The notes under the pieces: generated by a model
What the model saw: the letters and a program-made list of their open reading frames with translations, nothing else
Databases searched by the model: none
Told to the model about the DNA's origin: nothing
NCBI GenBank assembly: GCA_963678675.1
Contig: OY783196.1
Span: forward strand, 25,150,827-25,214,826
Reading direction: 5' to 3'
Length of the DNA: 64,000 nt
From: Xiphydria camelus
Lineage: Eukaryota > Arthropoda > Insecta > Hymenoptera > Xiphydriidae
Program-made: the position numbers and the translations under genes
Shown here: one piece after another, positions 1 through 12,988 of the stretch
Layout: each line of letters begins with the position of its first letter
Position numbering within the stretch: position 1 is the first letter of the stretch

Positions 1-2127
1 ATATCGTTCCATGCAGCATACAAGTGACAAATTACAGCCTAATGATTTCTGATACAGATCGAGTTACCACGAATCACATCTCTGCTCAATCGTGATCGTA
101 ATCATGATCAGAGCGATCTCCGTGCAGACTCTGACTATAATAACCTTCGACCCTGGACAGTCAAGATCCATCGCAACCGTGCATCTTCCCGCTTCAAAAT
201 ACTCTGACGTTAACTTTCACCAACAACCGTTGGATGACCTTGATCATGAATAGTCGACGCATCCTCCGCCAGGAGAGTTAAAGTCATACAACAGCGCGAT
301 AAAACCGAGTGTACGTGAATTACGTAAAGTCGGACGTTCATGATGAGATATCATATTGCGTGGTAGACGGATACACGTATATGTGTATATAAGCTCTGAT
401 GCCGAACGGGAAGTGGGGAAAGTGAAACCGAAATTGTGTCGTGAACCGAAACACCGAAGAGAATGATAGATGAACGCGGTCAAATGCAAATATCGTGGGT
501 AACACGAAACTTCGCACAAAGATATTGAAGAACCTCTTAAAATGATGGACGCGGAGTTCTAAGACACTACTAGTACGGGAGATCAAAAGGTTTCGCTCTA
601 TACAATAAATCAGAAGTTAATCTACGAATTACGTGGCCTGTTATGCCTGCAAACAACGCTCGACTCTCCTTTCATTTTTCTTTTAGTACCAACGCTATTA
701 CCACTTAATAACTTTTTACTTCTATCGCTAATTATTGTTATTACTTCCAATGAATGTTATGTTACACGACGTAATAATAAAAAAAATATCAGCCCTTTCA
801 CCGCAATCTTTTGCTTACTCACTTATCACTCCTCTATAGTATTTACTAGAGTCCGGATATTTTCGCGATGGATTAGTAACAGGCAATGGATGTGCCTGGT
901 AAGTTACGGATGGTATCACGTGAACGTAATATTATTTATAAAAAATTAGATTCTTCAAATAGGTTGTAAAGCATTGCCGTGTTTTCCTCTTTTCAGTGAA
1001 GAATTGATCAAACATAATGTTCAATTTTTCTTCTTATGAAAGGAAAACGACAATATGCTTAGAGTTATTTGAAGATTATCTTCGTATAAACAATGGGGTT
1101 AGAACATGAAATTTTTTTCCTTATGAAAAAATAGTTTATGTCTAGACTGACACTTCTATAAGGGGATTTTGCTTAAAAATCATTATTTCCATAGTTATTA
1201 ACGAATTAAGAATGGTGAATTTAAATGGAATATACTAAAAGGAAATAATGTAGGATGTGCTCATCGGTGCCGTATACACACATTTCTCACGTTTGGGTAA
1301 TAAACATTTTTGTTACGTATATTAAAGTTCAAATTTTTATATAGAATGTAGTATATTGACAAATCATTATGCGTGAAAGTGCATTTTAATTGATAAGAGA
1401 TCGTGCAAGTATGAAGAAATTTGGTTTCAAGTTATTTACATGATCAATGGGCGTCCGTTCATTTTGAACGTTACAAACCTAAATTTAGCAAACGGGAACT
1501 GTGGCAAGACTAGCGTGGACTACCGAAACCGCGATTGGACGGTACAACCGTACGACGGAGAGCTCTGACACACCATATATTCGACCAATCGTAACGCGTC
1601 TAGTCATTATTGAAATTCGGCACTTTTAATTATATTTTGACATTAAATAACGTTATTAAAAATTGGAAGAACAATTTTCCACTGAACCTTTATGAACATA
1701 AAACGTATTTACATTGTTAGTTAAACAGTTTTTTTCATACGTCCCAATTCCACTTCGTTTGTGCGAAAACTCTTAATCTTGGTTATATCATTTATCCCAA
1801 TACATTGAGATTCCTTCATAAAGTTGTACCCAAATGTCTAAGTATGGTAGCATTCAGTTGATATGTGTATGTATTTGTATACATATTTGTATTTGCTTGT
1901 AATTTACAAACGCGATACATCAAGTTATGCGTGTTACGTAAGGACTCTCCAACTGAGACGGGGAGCAAATTAAATGAAAGGAAAGAAGTAGCGTAGCTTC
2001 TGTTACAAAATAGAAATATAAAGATAGGTAATGCATTTTTTTAGATTGTACGATTGAGGAAGCGTAAAGCCTAGCGAGGCAGAAAATCTCAAAGCTCGAA
2101 TATGGTATCCACTGTCCTCATAAATAA
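1..2127. other. AT-rich non-coding DNA
   Basis: I see no gene here. Open frames on both strands are short, lack plausible starts or splice sites and match nothing I recognise. Sequence is mostly AT-rich with homopolymer runs. Confidence 0.6.
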
Positions 2128-2168
2128 GTGCAGTTCCCTTCGCCTGGATACCTAAGAGGGAACTGCAC
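2128..2168. repeat. Short perfect hairpin
   Basis: An 11-bp perfect inverted repeat (GTGCAGTTCCC and its complement) surrounds a 19-base loop. It lies just left of the long-TIR element at 2195. No terminator role is expected in a eukaryote; it may be a remnant of a small foldback element. Confidence 0.6.
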
Positions 2169-2194
2169 GTTCTCGTACTTTTTACGCTATTATA

Positions 2195-2908
2195 CAAGGT
2201 GTTTCAAAATTCAGTACAAATATTTAAAGGGCGTATTTTTGAGATAAAAATAAGACTTTTTTTTTCCTATAAAGATGTGTCCTAAAATACACCCCCTCCG
2301 AGCTACAGCCACCTTAATTTTCATTTAAAAAATCGATTTATGACATTCTTAGGTCAACAAAACGATTAGAGCACTCGTCTTTCAAATTTTTAGAATATGT
2401 AATGCATAATTATTGCAACCACAGTTCAAAATAATCGATTTTGTCGTGTAAACTTTACTACGTAAACGATCCCCCGTTCGTTTATCGGTGATTATCTCGA
2501 AAACGGTAAGTTGTATCAAAAAAACGCAAGAGCCCAAAATTTTAGATTTTTGTCTCTCTGACCAGATGGTTGTACTCATTTTTAAAATTTCTAAAAGTAA
2601 ACATAAAATGTCGGTCATTAAATGTGCATACCCGCCTTCAATCCCCTCCCCCCAAATTGCGTTTATGCCATTTTAGGGGTAAAAAATCAGTAAAACTTTC
2701 GAAACAGCAGTGGCTTGCAAATTTTTAAGAAATTTGATGAATAATTGGAGTCAAAATTGAAAATAATCGATTTTTTAAATGACAATTAAGATGGCTGTAG
2801 CTCGGAGGGGGTGTATTTTAGGACACATGTTTACAGGAAAAAAAAAGTCTTATTTTGATCTCAAAATTACGCCCTTCAAATATTTGTACTGAATTTTGAA
2901 ACACCCTG
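2195..2908. mobile_element. MITE with very long terminal inverted repeats
   Basis: Terminal inverted repeats of about 140-150 bp (roughly 2195-2343 and 2768-2908) begin CAAGGTGTTTCAAAATTCAG on the left and CAGGGTGTTTCAAAATTCAG on the right, and both are flanked by TA, the target duplication of Tc1/mariner-type elements. The centre is AT-rich and codes for nothing recognisable, so this is non-autonomous. A 14-base string TTTTTACGCTATTA occurs on both sides, at about 2179 and 2919, though not immediately adjacent to the ends. Confidence 0.9.
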
Positions 2909-4696
2909 TATAGTAGCTTTTTACGCTATTACGCTACTATAAAGTAGTCCTCACGCGTCGCTCATAATAAATCTCGTCAATATTTTCAACGTTCGAATAC
3001 TCTGACGATCAAATAAATTATAAATCCAAGCACATTCTTTTTTTGACGATGCAATTTCGGTGCAAATAACTATACTGAATCATTTTTTAAATTTTGACCG
3101 CATACATTTCGTACAAAAAATACCGTTTCACGAGCGCGATTAACTAAGGTACTTATGTCCTCTTAAACCAGAATATTATCCGTAACATTTACGACCTTGC
3201 CGTGGCGAAATCAGCGAATATCACCACTGCACCTACATATACGATAATTTCTTCAGTCCCAGTCGCATGGCGCAACTAGCGGGTAACGCGCCTCGTTCGA
3301 CGTCAATTAGCGTAAGAAACTCCAAACTGAACCGGATGAAAACTGGTCCGCGTGACTATAAGGCACGCGCTTTTAGAGAAAGACGTCTTCTTACGTTCGA
3401 ATAGATTCTCGGAGCGCCGATTACAAAATGAAACGGTGCTCAGAATTCGACGCGTTTCTAATTACGTCTCTTCACTCGTCCGACGATTCGATCGTTTTAA
3501 GGAGGCGATGATGAATGCCCGCGAAGTCGAGACTCAAGATGCGACTGAGTGAAATAAACGATTTGAGCTAAGCTTTCTATCGCGTACTCTCTGTCCCTCC
3601 CCTGACGGCCTTTTGACGGGTTACTTCCTAATCGCTTACGTCACGGCTAGTTCGGCTAGATTAGTTTAGGATGAAAACGACTCATCGCGAATAGTACGAA
3701 GTACCTATATACCTACCTGTGTACAGAGACTGCGTGAATGCATCACCTTAAGAATTGGATCCCAAACGCAACTGACTGACCTTAACTCCGATTTACGGAA
3801 AGATGCAATTACGGTTTACTAAGGGAACAGAGAGCGAGTTCATTTTAACGCCGCCGCCGTGCAAAATGGCTGGTGCATTCCTTTAAAACGATATAGTAAT
3901 TTCAGGAGACTAACGTGGAAGTGAAGGGCAAACGAAGATGTTGACATTACGTCAATCGTTGCATTTTGGTCTTTCGAAAGAAGGATTCGTATGGAGATCG
4001 ATAATGTTAATAAATTATTCGCATTAACTACGGCATATATGATTAAAGAATATTAGATAAGGCCACTCTCAGAAAAGGAAGTCCATCCGACCGATGATTA
4101 TCTCCTTAACCCGTGAATGTCTGCAGGCTTTTGAGCCAAGGTGAGCACCTCGTCATAACGGCCCCAGTCATTTAGAAGTTGATACATAACTGACTGCGTA
4201 ACTGAACACTACTTTTTTTTTAATTAAAAAATTTTTAATAGAGTGAAATAGGTACTTATATACACTATTTCATCCCTCGTTATTTCGATATTACATACAA
4301 TAGCAAATTTAGATCGTTTCAATTCCAAATAATTCTACTTCGAGTTTTTCACAGAGGATGCAGTTTTCATCCTCGATTCAGAAGATGATGGAATACTGAT
4401 TGAAGTTACACTTCGATTCGTACAAAAGGAAAGCGCACAAACATGTCGTTGAATTATCAAGAAAGTTGTTTTATTTTATATAAACAATGCCTAATAAAAT
4501 TAACGAGAAAGTAAAACATTTTACGTTTCTTACGTGTGTAGATATAGAGAGAAAGGGGATTAAAAATCTGGTAAAAGAAAGTCACGTAATGCGTGCACTC
4601 TTCCTAATGAGATAATCGTAGCGAAACATTTTGATGTCACTCCATGAGTTAATTAACTCTGTCCTCTATCTTTACATTATCGCCAAAATCAATGTA
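2909..4696. other. Non-coding DNA, no feature recognised
   Basis: An ORF of 66 codons at 3352-3552 has no ATG and no recognisable motif, so I do not call it. Otherwise nothing is seen in this stretch. Confidence 0.55.
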
Positions 4697-4919
4697 CACT
4701 AAGAGAAAAATGTAGTAAATTTGACTAAGTCGGCGGTTACGGCTAGGGGAATGCAAATTTAGTCAATTGGACTAATAATTGGCTCAAATGAACAGCCTTT
4801 TCCCTTCAAAAAACCGTTAATCGTTATAACCAAATTTATTAGTCGGAGCAACCAATTCTGCATTCCTCCTCCCGTAAACGCAGATTTAATTGAAAATATA
4901 CCATTTTTTTCTCTCAGTG
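4697..4919. mobile_element. Short MITE with CACTNAGAGAAAAATG-type ends
   Basis: Ends read CACTAAGAGAAAAATG on the left and, in reverse complement, CACTGAGAGAAAAAAATGG on the right. Both are flanked by TA. The 223-bp body is non-coding. It belongs to a dispersed family whose ends also appear at 4984, 26891 and 61068. Confidence 0.75.
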
Positions 4920-4983
4920 TACTTACGTCGTTATCGTAAAATGTACATACGCAGATCTCTCTCTCTCTCTTCAATTCGATGTA

Positions 4984-5165
4984 TACTGAGAGAGAAAAAA
5001 ACTTGGTTAAAATGATAAAACGCATCTGGTTAAATGCATTTAGTTATTCTAATTAAAATACTGGACAGTCGAACCAAATATTTAGTTTGTCTAACCAAAA
5101 AATAGTCAGTTTAACCAGACAGATGGAAGCTCTATATTTCATCAACGGTTTCGTCGTCGTCTTCA
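4984..5165. repeat. Truncated copy of the 61068-61329 repeat element
   Basis: Starts with ACTGAGAGAGAAAA and continues into the same body as the element at 61068: a degenerate roughly 20-bp unit of the form TTTAGTTATTCTAACCAAA repeated several times, then a shared segment around GATGGAAGCTC. The right terminal repeat is missing, so the copy is truncated. Confidence 0.7.
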
Positions 5166-7190
5166 GGACTTCAGCAGCCTGGTAATAATTTGATAAGATC
5201 GATTAAAATTGATTTCGGCGCATAAAAATAAGCAAGGAAAGAGATATTTCGGGCCTATCGATTTGGGGCCTATCGGGCCTAAGATAGATTCATTAGCAAA
5301 TAGGTAATAAGCCCTATAATGCATTTCCCTATGTGTAATATGGTAACTAATATTATATTTGACGTATATTAACCGTTTTGCTAATTTCAGGTGATACAAT
5401 TTCTAACCTCTGATAGTTAAGAAATATCCTTAACCGCTAATGTTTTCTTCTCTGCCAGCGTGCGTACTTTTTACGGGGATAATATAGTAGGTAATTTTGA
5501 AACCGAAGCTTTTCGCGAACTCCCTCATGCCAAATATAACAAAGAATAATGTACGGACACGGTGAAATGCCCGTGAACAATTCGATCTCCCGATCCAGGC
5601 GGGACGAAGAGAACCAGCGCTCGATTTCCCGAATCTCTTTCGTTCGTCCGGGGAAAGTCGAGGCGCTCGTCGGTCATTGGCAGAAGAAAGGGACCTTGGC
5701 CTCCCTGCGATCGACGGACCGTTGGATTCTCGGTCGAGAGGTGAATTATTCGCCGCGGTTCCGCCGCGATGAGCGAAAACACGAGTACATAATAGGCACG
5801 CCTACCACGTCGGCCGCTGTACAAACAATTTGTCAACTGCTAATGGACCCGCGCCAGTCCCGATGGGGGCGTCAAACGTGTAACGCGAATTTAATGCGAC
5901 GTCCGATCGCGACGCATATCGCACGCAACTAATATCCCATTCGTACGGGAGATAAAAAGGACAAGAGTTTCGAAGTTGGCTCCTTTTGCCGGAACGATCA
6001 TTGTGGGATACCGAGGATAATGCCTCCTTTGCTTTCGACGTGCCGTTCGTGAGAAACATTGTTCTCGCTCCAATCCGGAATACGTTGCTTCGCGGTCGCC
6101 GAACTCGAACTCGTCCATCATTCGAAGGCCGGCGAGTGTTGCAAAGAGAGTACAGAAATGCCTGGGAGAAAGTCCCTATATAATTTCTATCCGGCGAAAT
6201 TACACGAATCGGGTAAATTCGCTATTCCAGTCATTCACTTGTACAGGCTCTTCCGCTCAGAATAATAACGGTAGGTGTGATATAATTTGTCAAAACTTGT
6301 TCTATTCACCAACAAAGGATTGACAGGACATAAATTGACTGACCCCTACGCGGAAAAATGCTGATGTTTTTTCGATTTACAAAGTTGAAGTTGTAAATAT
6401 ATTCTTGTAAACACAATTAAATTCTGTATACAATTAATTACTCGATATGTAAACAGCATCCGAATCTGCTGTTAATTTTACATTTTCCTGGTAAATACAT
6501 TTTTCTGTTGTTGTGATTTAACTTTGCCCTACGCCTGTTACACAGTAAAAGCAGGCTGTGTTACAATTTGCAGCAATTGGTGTACTGTTTATATTACATT
6601 TTTTTTCGTGTACCTACATTCCCCCTATCCCACGCGATAGTTAGCTACACTGAGAGGAGCAGTGCGGTCAATACTTGTCCCGTTGAGCCTTCATTGGTCG
6701 GTGGGATAAGTACTGACAAATTAGGCCACACCGACTATTACTATCCTCAACCAAAGACCCTGTGCATCCCCTCGCGCGAAAACAGGATTTTCCCTCGTTC
6801 GTTTCGTCACTTCGAGATGAGAATCCCTCCAAATAGTCGATAACTCGTACGAAACGCGCTCCGGATCGCCTTGCGTCGAGAAATCGATCGCACGGTAGCA
6901 AGTGGGACTCGCTCGCGTGAACTGGATCACCACGTGTACATACTCGACCTACGTTTGCAGCGACACAAATTTACCTCGTTAGAAGTATATATGCTTGTTC
7001 GTGTACGGTAGTTCGCGGAAGAGCTCCAGAATACTCGCGTGTACCTACAAGTAGCGCGGAGGTGGTTCCAGGTTTTATGTAAAGGCGAAAATAAACAGAG
7101 TTCCTTTTGTTTGCCGAGAAAAGTATCCGAAAGAGAAGCCTTCGTAGTGATTCTGTGAACGTTGCTCGCTCTTCTATACTCAGAGAAATA
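5166..7190. other. CpG-rich patch within non-coding DNA
   Basis: About 5540-6200 is clearly more GC- and CpG-rich than its surroundings and is open on both strands at once, which is expected from composition alone. A 127-codon ATG-initiated ORF lies at 5549-5932 (+) with no recognisable domain, and a plausible weak donor falls inside it. A second CpG-rich patch lies at 6690-7050. These could be promoter-proximal or unrecognised exon sequence, but I cannot support a gene. Confidence 0.4.
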
Positions 7191-7336
7191 CAGGGAAAGA
7201 CTGATACAAGTAAATTTTACTGCATTTATAATAAAAGAGATACATATGAGGGTTTTCGGGGGTTTTTGCAATGTGATGAGTAATTTTTCTTTTGAAAATA
7301 TTAAAATGTGATAATTTACATTACAATTTACGGAAA
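7191..7336. repeat. Truncated copy of the 14722-14996 MITE
   Basis: The segment starting CAGGGAAAGACTGATAC matches the left end and body of the element at 14722, including the shared AATAAAAGAGATAC and TAATTTTTCTTTTG stretches. The second terminal repeat is absent. Confidence 0.75.
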
Positions 7337-8518
7337 TGAAAAGACTAGCGGAGGATAGGAAAAGATGGAGATGGTATCAAACCAGAGTCTTAGGACTGAT
7401 AACTTTATGATGATGAGACCCATCATCCTTATTATGACATTGTCTGAAAATCATCCCACGAGAAAATTTCCTCGACGCGAAGAAAAAAGTATTTGATGGT
7501 AGTGAAATTTTATTTCATTAAATTCATTTTACTTAAACACGAATTATTAGCTTAAGATCACGATAACAAAGCGAAATATAATAAAAAGTTAATTATAAAA
7601 TATGTTCAGATTGCAGAAGGAAATAACTTTTGTACGAAAACTTTCGTTCTATTTAACTTTATTTGCGAATTACAAAGGAACGAACTATAATTTTTAACTG
7701 TTTAGTACCTACTAGTACCTACTTTAGTATTACGAAAATAAAGTGGCATACCTGTATGAAAAATCATTGTACGAAAATTAGGTATTCGATGTGAAAAACT
7801 AAATAATTTTTGTAATTGAACTTTTTTCGTATCTCGCATCATATCAATTTACGAAAAGATCATAAAGTTTTCATTCGTAGGAAAAAATGATCGAAAGTTC
7901 CTAGCAGTGCATAAGTATGTATGTGTATCTTAGAAACTTTATGATACCTGTAAGCCAAAACATCAATCCACACGGTAGTTCATGACAAAACTATTTCATC
8001 CCGGCTTTAAATAACAAAATCTTCATCCCCCTCCTCTACCCCTCCAAAACCGTACAGCTACCAATCACAGAAAATCCCCATCGTCATAAATCCTAAAAAT
8101 GAATCGTCGTAGCGTTGAAAATTTCTAGCTGAAAGAGGAAAACCCGGGCCATGCAATTTCCGCAAACGCGATACACATTCGCGAAGCGGTCCAGAATTTC
8201 TAGCGATCTCCACTTCAAATCTCACCATAGAACCGTTCCTATCGATCTTCCCGCGAACTGTACATAGATATACGGTACACCGTGAAAGCGATTACGTACA
8301 ATTGGATTCAATTTCATTCGAAATTTTTTAAATATCACTTGACCCGAAAATTCGAGTGTTCTCCGCGTCTCGATGGCTCGAGCGATAACAAGATTAATCC
8401 GGAAAACTGCAACCGCTTCGAGAGATCAGTTCATCGCGCGATGATTCTATCTACGTCATATCCGTTATTACAACACTGAGAAAAAGGAACGGCTCCTATA
8501 ATAAAATTAAGTATTCCA
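7337..8518. other. Non-coding AT-rich DNA
   Basis: No gene, RNA or complete mobile element recognised. An isolated CACTGAGAAAAAGG string near 8474 resembles the end of the dispersed CACTNAGAAAA family but has no visible partner. Confidence 0.55.
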
Positions 8519-8639
8519 TGCAGAAAAATGTTAGGGAGATTGGAAAAGGGCCCTATTACATTTTCCCTGGATTTGTTAGGGCCCTGTCAGAATGGCCGAC
8601 AAGCACATTACCGGGGCTGTAATGAGATTACATCTCCTG

Positions 8640-8660
8640 CCCCCCCCCCCCCCCCCCCCC
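8640..8660. repeat. Homopolymer (C)21
   Basis: Twenty-one consecutive C residues, unusual for an AT-rich insect region. The complementary strand is a G tract. Confidence 0.95.
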
Positions 8661-8852
8661 TCCTGGGAATTCCGTAACGCGGTCCTACAAATTTCCTAAA
8701 TGAATGTCCTAAAGTTTCGCTCGATTCTCATAGTAGGTTAGGTATGATGAATTTTAAATGTTTTTCTTATTTTTTGTTTTATAAATTATAAAATTACTCG
8801 ATGTAGCATATATTATTAACACATACCAGACAATACCTACAAGGTCATATTT

Positions 8853-8870
8853 AGAGAGAGAGAGAGAGAG
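8853..8870. repeat. (AG)n microsatellite
   Basis: Nine AG units. Similar dinucleotide tracts occur at 4955-4970, 12159-12178, 20470-20492, 35155-35180 and 52829-52848. Confidence 0.95.
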
Positions 8871-9342
8871 GGCATTATAGATATTTCCTACGGAGAAGCG
8901 ATGGAAATATTTCTTTAAGTGCGCCTAATACGATAGCCCTATCAGATTCTTGGAGGACATTTTTACTGCCTTCTCTTAATTCTAAGGATATTCTATCTCC
9001 ACCCTACTAAGGCCATTCCAATATTACGGCTATTCCTAACATTTGTCTGCACGAAATTGCTACGTACATGCCCCTTATTATAGCAACAATCATTGTCACA
9101 TGAGGAATAAGCATTGCTGTAACAGCGATATCGTTTAGTTTCCAATGTATTCGTTACTATCAACACGCGAGGAATCCCTTAGGGACATACGTTTCAGTTA
9201 CTGAATTTTTTTTTCTTTTAATTGGTGTAGTAACTAACCTAGTATAACTGTGAGAACTACGCGTATAAATGCAAAAACCACACGTATACTTACATCTACT
9301 CTCAAATCCGTTATAAATAGCATTGCTCTGACAATATAAGTA

Positions 9343-9569
9343 CACCTAGCACCAATGATTCTGATTGATCCGCTTTGGATGACGCTACTTCATCGAGTCG
9401 ACCGTAACAGAACAGTACGAGCGGATATTCTTGTTTTGCCGTGGAGGACCAATCAGATTTAGCTCTCATGTCAAAACAATAGGATTCGCTCGTACCGTTT
9501 AATCACGATCAACTCGATAAAGTACCGCCACCCCCAAAGCGAGTCGATCAGAATCGTTGACGCTAGGTG
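9343..9569. mobile_element. Foldback MITE, copy 1 of a close pair
   Basis: Nearly the whole element is an inverted repeat with arms of roughly 100 bp: CACCTAGCACCAATGATTCT at the left mirrors the right end (GCTAGGTG). TA flanks both ends (9341-9342 and 9570-9571). Shared internal blocks include TACGAGCGGAT and TTGTTTTGCC. It is non-coding. Confidence 0.88.
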
Positions 9570-9681
9570 TACTCATGCATCAAATAGAAAAATAATTTTA
9601 AATAAAAGGGGGAAACGGTATTTGACGATTGTACCTTATTTCTAAATATGTAATGTGAAACCGCTCACTTGACATATTGAA

Positions 9682-9904
9682 CACCTAGCGTCAATGATTC
9701 TGATCGACCCGCTTTAGGTGACTTCTATTGAGTCAACCGTAGCTGAACAATTCAAGTAAATCTTAGTGTTTTGCCATGAAGGTTAAATTTGATTGGTGCT
9801 TCATGGCAAAACAAGAAGATCCGCTCGTACTGTTCAACTACGGTCGACTCGATAAAAGTACCATTACCAGTAAAGTGAGTCGGCAGAATCATTGACACTA
9901 GGTG
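9682..9904. mobile_element. Foldback MITE, copy 2 of a close pair
   Basis: Same family as 9343-9569: it begins CACCTAGCGTCAATGATTCT and ends with the mirrored CACTAGGTG. It shares the internal TTGTTTTGCCATGAAG-type block. Only 112 bp separate the two copies, so they may have arisen from nearby insertions or local duplication. TA is not preserved at both ends. Confidence 0.85.
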
Positions 9905-12893
9905 AACATGACATGGTTGCTAGAAGTCATCATCATCCAGTTCCCACAACTATACCACATCGTTCCTATAAGCTGAATACGTCACAGGCGCGAATGTTCC
10001 TCTCTCATAGCTGGGAGACACTTGAATTTTGCCAAAAGACTCGAATCCAGCCCTAAGAGCCAGAAATTCAGTAGACAAAACCATTCATTTGTCCTAGTGC
10101 AGAGAACGTTTGCGATGCAAATGAAAAATATAAACCGGACTTCGCCTTTGGGCAGATATAAATAACAGCTGCGTTCTAGCTCGCTTCATTGCATTCGGCA
10201 CGCACGCCGGAACAGTCTCTCACCGAGTCATTAAAGATCCAAGCTGTGGTTCGGGCACGATGCGCATGTGTGTATAATATATGTACGATCGAGAATTCAT
10301 TAGCACCAGTTCGCACGGTTCCTATACTGCCGCTTACCTTGCGACCATTATTAATTTGGACCCGAGGAAGCTTAGCGCAAAATCCGACAGTTGTGATGCA
10401 ACCCTCGGTTCGATATGTGGGTTGTGCTATTCGGAGCAGAAATGCTTTAACCGTCCGAGACCTCGATTCTTTGGGATTATTACTTTGTTGATCGATTACG
10501 CGTTAGCCGAGAAAACAATAAGATCATTCATAAATATGAAAGAGCTTCAATTTTGTAAGTTTTGTCGAATGAAAGGGAAGATAAATTGTGGTTAGAAATG
10601 CTGTAGGCTCTTGTATTCGTAATTATCCCTCCTGGCTAAATCATTTTATCCGGCAAAATAAACACTTTGCGCTATTATCTCATTTCGTAACTTTTTAAAC
10701 TATCAATTATAGCTCACGTTAAATACGAATAGGTACAGGTTCACTAAAGTAACGGTATACGTTTCACTCAGATTATCAATATACGCAATCGGTGTAACCA
10801 TTAAATATTTAACATAATTGTTCACCCAACTCTAGTCTTTCAGTCGTTAGTAGATAAATTTCGTACAGAAATGATGTATATTGTAAGAACTATTGAATAA
10901 TTCTAGAAAAAATACGTATTCCATTTGCCTATGTGTTCGAATTTCACACTCGATACCCTTGTACTTTTTAAAAGTATAATAACCTAATATGCTCCATTCT
11001 TGGATGTCCGAATATTTCTATACTTAGATACTCAATTCTACTCATCCAATAAATAATCAATGTAAAGAAAAACGTTAGAGAAATTGTAATTAAGCGATTG
11101 AACTATATATAGGTAATATTTAAATTAAAAATCTCGCACTCTATAAACCCCATAAAACCGTAAAATAAGGTAAAAATTATTTGCGGATTTCATCTAGCTT
11201 CAACTGAACATGCTCCACTAAATACAAGCCCATTATTTAACGGTAATCCAGATAACCATCAATTCATTGCTTCCGCTTCAATCAGTAACACTTCAACGAG
11301 AAAATCTCCGCTAGATTTGACGGAGATCAATTGATATAACTGTTGCACTGCCAAGATCAAATACGATGAACTCTTCTCCCGAGTAACCTTTGCCCCGGAC
11401 AATAAACCTACGTTCGGGTTCTTGGCCGCCAGCCACGAATGCAAACTCTCACAAATGTGGCGAAACGAACGACGAAGAGAAAGAGTTCGTACTCGCAGAA
11501 ACAATGCGACCAGATATCGCTTGCCGCTCGAATATTCCTGTCGTTTCCCGCCGAGGTGTGGCAACGCAACGATTCACACGGTGAAGAAATCACTTCATCG
11601 TTACGTCAAGAAACTCAATTTATGCAGTTGCACGCATCGATGGGTTCAGTTATATCGGCGTACTAATGAAAGATACGATTAACTACAGCCAAGCTGAAGC
11701 ACTCGGCTCTATAATAAAATATACATCTGCGCCCCTCTTTGAACGTTAATTTCACAACGAAATGAACAATAATTATTCGTGCACGTATTCCTAATTTGAT
11801 CAAACGGTTTTGTGTGTAAAGTATTGACGGCTACTTTCAATTCATCTTTCATGAAAAACAGAGTCAATGTTTCCTCTCGGCAATATAGACATTTAAGTAG
11901 ATATCTCTTAGCTACAATAATATCCACGTAGGAAGCGAAAGAAAAAAGGACGACTTATCGAAAGCTCTATAATTGCACAAACTCTTATCGATCAGAATTT
12001 GTACATTGAAATTGCAATCACTCTGAGTGCTATACGACGTGGCAAGCAGTACTACATGGAAATTCACTTCAATCTCTACGGCTTCCCGAAAATATTCCGC
12101 GCCCCGCGACGAATCGTCACCATCATCTCGACTCCGTCCCGAACAGGGGTAAAATATGTCCTCTCTCTCTCTCTCTCTTCCAGTCAGTCGGAAAGCATTA
12201 TTAAAATTCGGTGTCAATGCCGATTCACCTGCGATGCATCGTCGCGACGAAATTCGACGCGTTGGAAATATTCAGCGTTGGATATGCACTAGAGATGAAC
12301 CGCGCACACACGGCTATCGTTGCCGCGGCGACGACGATCCTCCGAGCATTCTGTATAATTAATACCCGCGCCCTAGCATCGAGGGACGGTTTACGAGGGT
12401 AAATGCGGAAATACGGAGTGGTGCACGGGAGGAAACTTGGCGATGGAAATGAAGTAGAAGTACCTACATACCTAGAGAGGTGTGCCGCATAAGAAGGTAT
12501 AGATTCGCATACGTTTCTCTGCTAGAAATTCGTAGACGAAGAAGCTGGAACGCGAACATCATCTACTTCTTCAACGACATGATAAATAGACATCTATATA
12601 TCCATTGAAGAGAATGTACGAAAGAAGTTGATAATCGAGTATCTTCTTAAGTATCGAGTATCGAGTTGATAATCATATCTTCTTAACCGCTACTAAGCCA
12701 TATTCAATATTTTGTAACTTTCATAAATACTTATATTTAAGAAATATTAAAAATGGTCACTTTTAATATTCACTTTAATAATACATCGCAGGAGGGCTTG
12801 GTTCGAGAGAGAAATGAACACGTGTGTCATAAGCGAATTTTAATGTTAATGAAAAACGAACGAATACCCATATAGGGTCCCCAGCGCTTACTA
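9905..12893. other. Non-coding DNA with a few CpG-rich patches
   Basis: A TATA-like GATATAAATA lies near 10155 in a patch with overlapping ORFs (10189-10491 and 10281-10595). The first lacks an ATG and neither has a recognisable domain. A CpG-rich patch at 11390-12400 is open on several frames with no motif. I accept no gene here. Confidence 0.45.
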
Positions 12894-12988
12894 CAGGGCG
12901 AACACTTGGCCGATGTTTGGTTATCGCTAATTAGCCAAGGTTACTAATATATATTTGCTATATGTTGCAGGTCCAGTGAATGACCCTG
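12894..12988. mobile_element. Short deletion derivative of the 15111-15449 MITE family
   Basis: The right end, read in reverse, is CAGGGTCATTCACTGGACC followed by a GCAACATATAGCAAATAT-like block shared with the 15111 and 38544 elements. The left end begins CAGGGCGAACACTTGG. A TA precedes the left end. At 95 bp it has lost most of the family's body. Confidence 0.65.

Larger units (their letters stand above)
8519..9051. mobile_element. Possible TIR element around a poly-C tract
   Basis: TGCAGAAAAATGTTAGGGA at the left and, in reverse complement, TGCAGACAAATGTTAGGAA at the right form imperfect 19-bp terminal repeats (about 17 of 19 matching). No clear target duplication is visible. The body carries a 21-base C run (8640-8660) and an AG microsatellite (8853-8870). 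It is non-coding. Confidence 0.45.

Noticed and set aside
5549..5932. 127-codon ATG ORF
   Set aside because: CpG-rich patch open on both strands, no domain, no promoter or poly(A) evidence.
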